A program made the translations under genes and the position numbers. A DNA stretch of 64,000 bases from Girardinichthys multiradiatus. Its lineage: Eukaryota > Chordata > Actinopteri > Cyprinodontiformes > Goodeidae. This document shows, in pieces, positions 60,101 through 64,000 of this stretch. The notes below the pieces were generated by a model that searched no databases, had not been told where the DNA came from, and worked only from the letters and a program-made list of their open reading frames with translations. The first letter of the stretch is position 1; the number at the start of each line of letters is the position of its first letter. The stretch covers positions 44,144,914-44,208,913 of the forward strand of contig NC_061794.1 in the NCBI RefSeq assembly GCF_021462225.1, written 5' to 3'.

Positions 60101-60794
60101 TTCTCACAACCCGAATATATTTATTTTTCTTGTTTTGACTTCATATTACATGTGAGACTGTATGAAATTTTTTTGCATCACACAAGGATAAAAATAAAGC
60201 AAAAAAACAGAAAGATCTCAGGAAATAAATACCTGTAAGGCTATGAATATAATAATAACAGGACCAGACACCTAAATGTCATTTTGTGACCAAATAGCTG
60301 AAGTCTCTGCATGTTAGTACATTGTCAATATTTAAATGCACTGATTTCCAGCTTATGATTCCTGGACACTTTTTATGTTGCAATGTTGTGTGGACTTTCC
60401 AATGAATGTCATGATGTTTCAGCAGATGACTCTGGGAAAAACCAGGAGAAAACAGTAATCCAGACCACACACACTCACAGAGGACCATTTGCACCCTCAG
60501 TTTTCATCCAGAAACATAATAATGAACCGGCTCCAACTACGTACTTTGAGCAGAGGGTTCCTGTTCCTGAGGAGGACACTGAGGTGATCTAAAGCTGTAC
60601 TAGTTCTTTTTGTTTATTCAATTTCAGACTAGTGTTACTGGCTTTACAGCTTGTATTTCTGCCTCCTATAGAGGGCGTTTAGTCTGCGTAAACTCTGGGC
60701 TTTCACTGGACCCGGGTTTCTGATGAGTATCGCCTACCTGGACCCGGGAAACATTGAGTCGGACTTGCAGTCAGGATCTAAAGCTGGATTTAAG
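54105..60794 (+). CDS. slc11a2: Natural resistance-associated macrophage protein 2 / DMT1, N-terminal part (four coding exons visible)
   Basis: Joined coding exons are 54105-54126, 58816-58905, 60423-60583 and 60672-60794, giving the first 132 codons; the rest of the gene lies beyond the window. SLC11A2 is a proton-coupled importer of Fe2+ and Mn2+ at the plasma membrane and endosomes. The visible part contains the cytosolic N-terminus with [13 protein letters not shown] (compare mammalian TYFNEKISIPEEE), then [20 protein letters not shown] and DPGN at 115-118 in membrane helix 1. The Asp and Asn of DPGN bind metal in NRAMP proteins. The sequence after DPGN ([14 protein letters not shown]) is a vertebrate SLC11 signature. 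Slc11a1 is the alternative; the N-terminal match favours slc11a2. Any iron-responsive element in the 3'UTR would be outside the window. Confidence 0.92.
54756..55981 (-). mobile_element. Rex3/RTE-like LINE, 5'-truncated copy 2, in slc11a2 intron 1
   Basis: Minus-strand frames at 55709-56080 and 54743-55696 together cover the RT core: [20 protein letters not shown] (motif A), then [20 protein letters not shown], then a mutated catalytic box (SADYLVLLA in place of FADD) and the long C-terminal tail. A frame break near 55700 separates the two. Target-site duplication: AGATGGGAGCT at 54745-54755 and AGATGTGAGCT at 55982-55992. The element's 3' end (GGAAGACGACGAGTACGAG) is at the low coordinate. 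Confidence 0.9.
55993..57380. other. slc11a2 intron 1, unrecognised part
   Basis: AT-rich sequence without recognised repeats or coding potential. Confidence 0.4.
57388..58156 (-). CDS. Candidate nested antisense gene, two open blocks, unknown product
   Basis: Block 1 starts at a minus-strand ATG at 58156 ([12 protein letters not shown]) and runs 134 codons to a stop at 57752. It has one strong hydrophobic segment at about 15-36 ([20 protein letters not shown]), which may be a signal anchor or signal peptide. A hydrophilic, helix-prone region follows ([20 protein letters not shown]). Block 2, in the next frame (57690-57388), gives about 100 codons of charged helical sequence ([20 protein letters not shown]). 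A small intron or a frameshift could link them; a phase-matching but weak GTGTAA donor (about 57757) and an AG near 57685 would remove about 73 nt. The blocks lie in slc11a2 intron 1 on the opposite strand. I do not recognise the family. Confidence 0.4.
58816..58905 (+). CDS. slc11a2: slc11a2 coding exon 2
   Basis: 90 nt, phase 1 to phase 1, between GCTTCCAG and gtgagg. It encodes [20 protein letters not shown] and on to SGQQ. Confidence 0.85.
58960..59275 (+). mobile_element. LINE 3' fragment in slc11a2 intron 2
   Basis: A short C-terminal frame ([20 protein letters not shown]) is followed by a KKRLKTLLF-like stretch and a 3' end ATAAATAAAGTTTTACTTAC. This is typical of L2/CR1-like LINE tails. 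Confidence 0.55.
59340..60000 (-). mobile_element. Decayed Tc1-like element in slc11a2 intron 2
   Basis: Shares TTTGTTCCTTGGTCTTCATGA and GAAACCTCTGAGGCCT with the 12.2 kb element, plus the CCTTGCAGAAGTATT terminus near 59351. Confidence 0.6.
60423..60583 (+). CDS. slc11a2: slc11a2 coding exon 3
   Basis: 161 nt from phase 1 to phase 0, ending GACACTGAG|gtgatc. It encodes [14 protein letters not shown] and on to [15 protein letters not shown]. The acceptor is TTTCAGCAG, a tandem NAGNAG site, so the first residue may be included or skipped. Confidence 0.88.
60672..60794 (+). CDS. slc11a2: slc11a2 coding exon 4
   Basis: 41 codons, phase 0, between CCTCCTATAG and gtaaca. It encodes the start of the membrane domain with the DPGN motif. 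The next exon (LLW...-type sequence expected) is not found before the window end, so intron 4 exceeds 3.2 kb. Confidence 0.95.
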
Positions 60795-61652
60795 GTAACA
60801 AACATCCTGCTTAGTTTTTGCTTTGGTATTTTAACAAAATCAGAAAAAGGCAGCTAAGCATTCAGTGGTGAAAAGATGGTTAAAGTAAAGTAAAATAACT
60901 TTTGCCTATGATTATAGTTTGGTGATCCAAACCAGCCATTTACATCCAGAACATTTAATCAACAATAAATCAGTCACCATCTGAGTCAAAACAAGAATTA
61001 AACAGAATTGCAAGATTTTTATTTCTTAAAAATTCAGAAATTTAAACCTATAAATAAAGTGAATTCAGTTAATGTCAAAACACTAAATTTTATTCTTATT
61101 TGTCAGATATTTTCTCACGTCTGTGTGGATGATTAGTTTTTTATTAAACACTTGAAAAAACAATTAAATACATCTTTTCTCAGAACACAGGTAAAAGTTG
61201 GCATGCTGTAACTGAACTGCTCCTGTTCATATCTAAATTTCTAAGTCCTGCCAGATGTAATAAAGCAAACCTCAGTGCCTGTGACGCTAGCATCTGGGTT
61301 TCCACACAATGTTTAATTTAATTAATCTGACGATTACGTTGCAGCAGAGAGATTCCTGTCCAAAAACTTTTACTGAGCATGAGAAAAAAGACAAGAGTCT
61401 CAAGGCATCACAATCACTGCTAATAGGAAACCGAAATCTGTTGAGAAATCATGTCAACGGGACTGTACAATTTATTATAATATATTCTGAAGCCTAAAGA
61501 AAGCATTAAGAAATGGTGGGACCAGTATAAAATGAGCATCCTGCTGATTTAAAACAACTGCCATATTTCAGTTTTTTACTTTCGGTTAATTAGTGGGAGG
61601 CAGACTACACGCTGACTTGATCACAGGGCCAACACTGAGACAAAGTATGGAC

Positions 61653-61678
61653 AGACACACACACACACACACACACAC
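61653..61678. repeat. (AC)n microsatellite
   Basis: About 13 perfect AC units in slc11a2 intron 4. Confidence 0.9.
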
Positions 61679-61830
61679 TACCAAGGGCAATTAAGAGTTA
61701 CAGACTCATCTGTCCACAGAACGTTTTTCTGGTCTCTGTCTACGTTCTCTATGGCTAACCTATGAAGGACTTTTATGGTCACATGCATGAAAAATGGTGA
61801 AGTTGTTTTTCTTTCTAAAGTTAAAATTAG

Positions 61831-62189
61831 TCAGTCATTTTCTACTGCTTATTTTATAGTGGGTCGCGGGGGAGTTGGTGCCTATCTCCAGCAGTCTATG
61901 GGCGAGAGGCAGGGTACACCCTGGACAGGTCACCAGTCCATCGCAGGGCAACACACAAACAACCACGCACACACTCATTCATACACCTAAGGGCAATTTA
62001 GAGTGACAAATTAACCTAACAGGCATGTCTTTGGACTGTGGGAGGAAGCCGGAGTACCCGGTGAGAACCCACGCATGCACGGGGAGAACATGCAAACTCC
62101 ATGCAGAAAGACCCCTGGCCGGGAATCAAACCCAGGACCTTCTTGCTGCAAGGCAACAGTGTTGCCAACTGCGCCACTGTGCAGCCCCT
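61831..62189 (-). repeat. tRNA-like SINE with perfect 11-bp target duplication
   Basis: GTTAAAATTAG occurs at 61820-61830 and 62190-62200. The minus-strand body is complete, from a tRNA-like head near 62185 to a GACTGA tail at 61831. It is the best preserved SINE copy in the window. Confidence 0.92.
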
Positions 62190-63146
62190 GTTAAAATTAG
62201 ATTTCAAAAAGTCAAAATGCTGACAAAAACATGAAATGTTGATAAAAACTTGAAACTCTGTTTCATGATTAAAGTAATATTTATGAGAGTAAGTTGGAAA
62301 TAATATATTATTGAAAAGTCAGAATGCTGAAACGTCTGTGTTGTATCTGAGCAGGCTTGGTAAGCAGCTGGATGGCTAAGTATGCCTTCACAAGATCTTT
62401 ATATGCTAAAAGAGAAATACTTTTTGGTATTAAATCATAGTCTAAGATACTAAATCGTTGTAAGGCATGATTTTCACAAGTCTTTGCAGTAGTATCATTT
62501 TGACTTTATTGTGGATAACCTTTTTCAATTTTTTTTCTTCATCATTTAAACTTTTTTTCTTGTAATTTAAACTTTTTCCTCATGATTTCAACTTAAATCT
62601 TGAAATAGGTGAGCAACAAAAAATACTTTCTCCTCATTTCTATTTCTCCAAGTCGCAGTAATACTCCGTTGTATGAACTTCAGTCTGGCCTTCATGTTTT
62701 TATAAAAGTTAAACCGGTGTAGTTTCTTCCTGCGGCGTGCATGTTCAACCCACCATGAGCAGAAGCCTGCTGTAGGTCCCATGCTGACATCTTAGGGGTT
62801 TAGGGGACCTCTTTTAGCATCTTGCCCTCTGCATTCAGATTAAACTTCCTTAGACAGCATCTGCATCGTGGCAGATGTTATGAACTTTCTCTACTTGCAG
62901 ACTATTATCCATTTTAGGTGGGAAAGAATGTAGGGGTGTCCTAATTTATTTCCCACTTATTTCCCTTTTTTTTATTACCTTTTGCTAAGTTATTTTCTTC
63001 AGTATTTATAGTTTGTTCACATTACTTGAACCTCTCTGTATTGATAAAATGTCCAAATATGGTCAAAACCACAATGCACATGAATTGTTTTTTAATTACT
63101 GACACCAATGGTAGTTAGTGACATAAATAACACAAACACATCTAAC

Positions 63147-63320
63147 CTAAGGCTCTTTTCTATTAGTATCAGCTCGGCTCAGCTCGGTTTTGCTTGGCTC
63201 GGCTCGGCTCAGCTCAGTTCGGTTCATTACCAAGTACCAGTACCTAATGGAAAACCCTAAAAACCGATTCAAGTCGACTCAAGTCAAGCCGAGTAGGCAC
63301 TAGCAGAAAAGGGGCTTTAG
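63147..63320. repeat. MITE with CTCGG-rich arms
   Basis: Inverted ends CTAAGGCTCTTTTCTATTAG (left) and CTAAAGCCCCTTTTCTGCTAG (reverse of right, one base over 20 trimmed in family terms) enclose a GCTCGGCTCAGCTCGG array and its weaker complement. This matches a widespread fish MITE of hAT type. Confidence 0.75.
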
Positions 63321-64000
63321 AAACTAAAACAAACTGTATTCCTGCAGCTTGTTCTCTTTGACCAGGTATCTGCAACAATCACTGACAGGTAAAATAAACA
63401 ACGTTTATAATTTTGTTATTCTTCCATCTCTGCTAGGAAACCATAAGTTTTACTGCAAGTAAAGGATGCTCACAGTGATGGCAGCAGCCTCCCCAACAGT
63501 TATGACCAGACCCTCCTGATCCAAACCAATCAGACCCGGATCTGGCTCTGTAATGATCCTCATTAGCCTCCAAACATCCTGTTAGCAAACATGACAGGAT
63601 GTGCAGTATTAATTTAAATGTTCTGGCTGATCAAGTCACTTTCCCTCACTCTAAAACCAGAACTGTTTTGGTATTTGTCCTTTAGGGCTGTCAATTCTGC
63701 AGGTCAGTCTTGCAGCACTGTCTGTCTTGCAGGATTGAGAGAATCTCAGTCCTGTCTAAATATAACTGAAAATGCAGCACAAGTGAACTTTACTCTTTAA
63801 AATTAAACTATATCACTGAGTTCAGACGTGCAACAGCTGCTCAGCAGAGAGAGACATGAATGCAGAGTATTTTCTAGAATCTTTTTTTCTCATTTAGGAC
63901 ATTCAGCTAGAAAATCTTTATAGTTAAAAGTCTGCTTTTGCCTACGAAGGAGTGTAAGGGTCAGAAAATGGTGGGTGTTTTTTGTTATTTTTACCATTTC

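Larger units (their letters stand above)
60795..64000 (+). other. slc11a2: slc11a2 intron 4 (runs off the window)
   Basis: Holds an (AC)n run, a SINE and a MITE, listed separately. The other parts (60795-61640, 62201-63140, 63325-64000) are AT-rich with no recognised exon. Confidence 0.75.

Noticed and set aside
63355..63395. Possible next slc11a2 exon between GACCAG and GTAAAA
   Set aside because: The 23-nt segment does not encode the LLW-type sequence expected after AGFK.

Overview
The window is teleost fish genomic DNA. Three multi-exon vertebrate genes with GT-AG introns sit in a background of fish-type repeats: Tc1-like DNA transposons, Rex3/RTE-like and L2/CR1-like LINEs, tRNA-like SINEs, palindromic MITEs and microsatellites. 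Exon coordinates were worked out by hand from reading frames, splice signals and known family sequences. No alignment or search was run.

Layout. 1-4.8 kb holds Tc1-like remnants, a SINE and one weak minus-strand exon candidate. 4.9-12.2 kb holds tspan31 (tetraspanin 31): six coding exons on the plus strand (5041-10683, 212 codons) with a 3'UTR of about 1.5 kb. 12.2-26.3 kb has no recognisable gene; it contains many nested transposons, most densely at 21.8-26.3 kb. 26.3-46.6 kb, plus the 3'UTR, is marchf9 (membrane E3 ubiquitin ligase): four coding exons (27556-46623, 337 codons) with a 15 kb first intron. 47-53.8 kb is again repeats. From 53.8 kb to the end lies the 5' part of slc11a2 (DMT1/NRAMP2 iron transporter). 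It has two candidate alternative first exons and three further coding exons, and stops just after the DPGN motif of transmembrane helix 1; the rest lies beyond the window. A pair of open reading blocks of unknown function is nested antisense in slc11a2 intron 1 (57.4-58.2 kb).

In mammals TSPAN31 and MARCHF9 are also neighbours, with CDK4 between them. I see no kinase exons in the corresponding interval here. The three genes do not form a shared pathway; their grouping is conserved synteny. They are a tetraspanin, a membrane-bound ubiquitin ligase and a metal transporter.

The most interesting points are: two slc11a2 first exons that both end in the phase exon 2 needs; the unexplained antisense ORF pair; a nested transposon stack with readable target-site duplications; two Rex3-like copies whose duplications both begin AGATG; SINE tails that appear to seed microsatellites; and an AAT repeat that runs directly into the marchf9 start codon.
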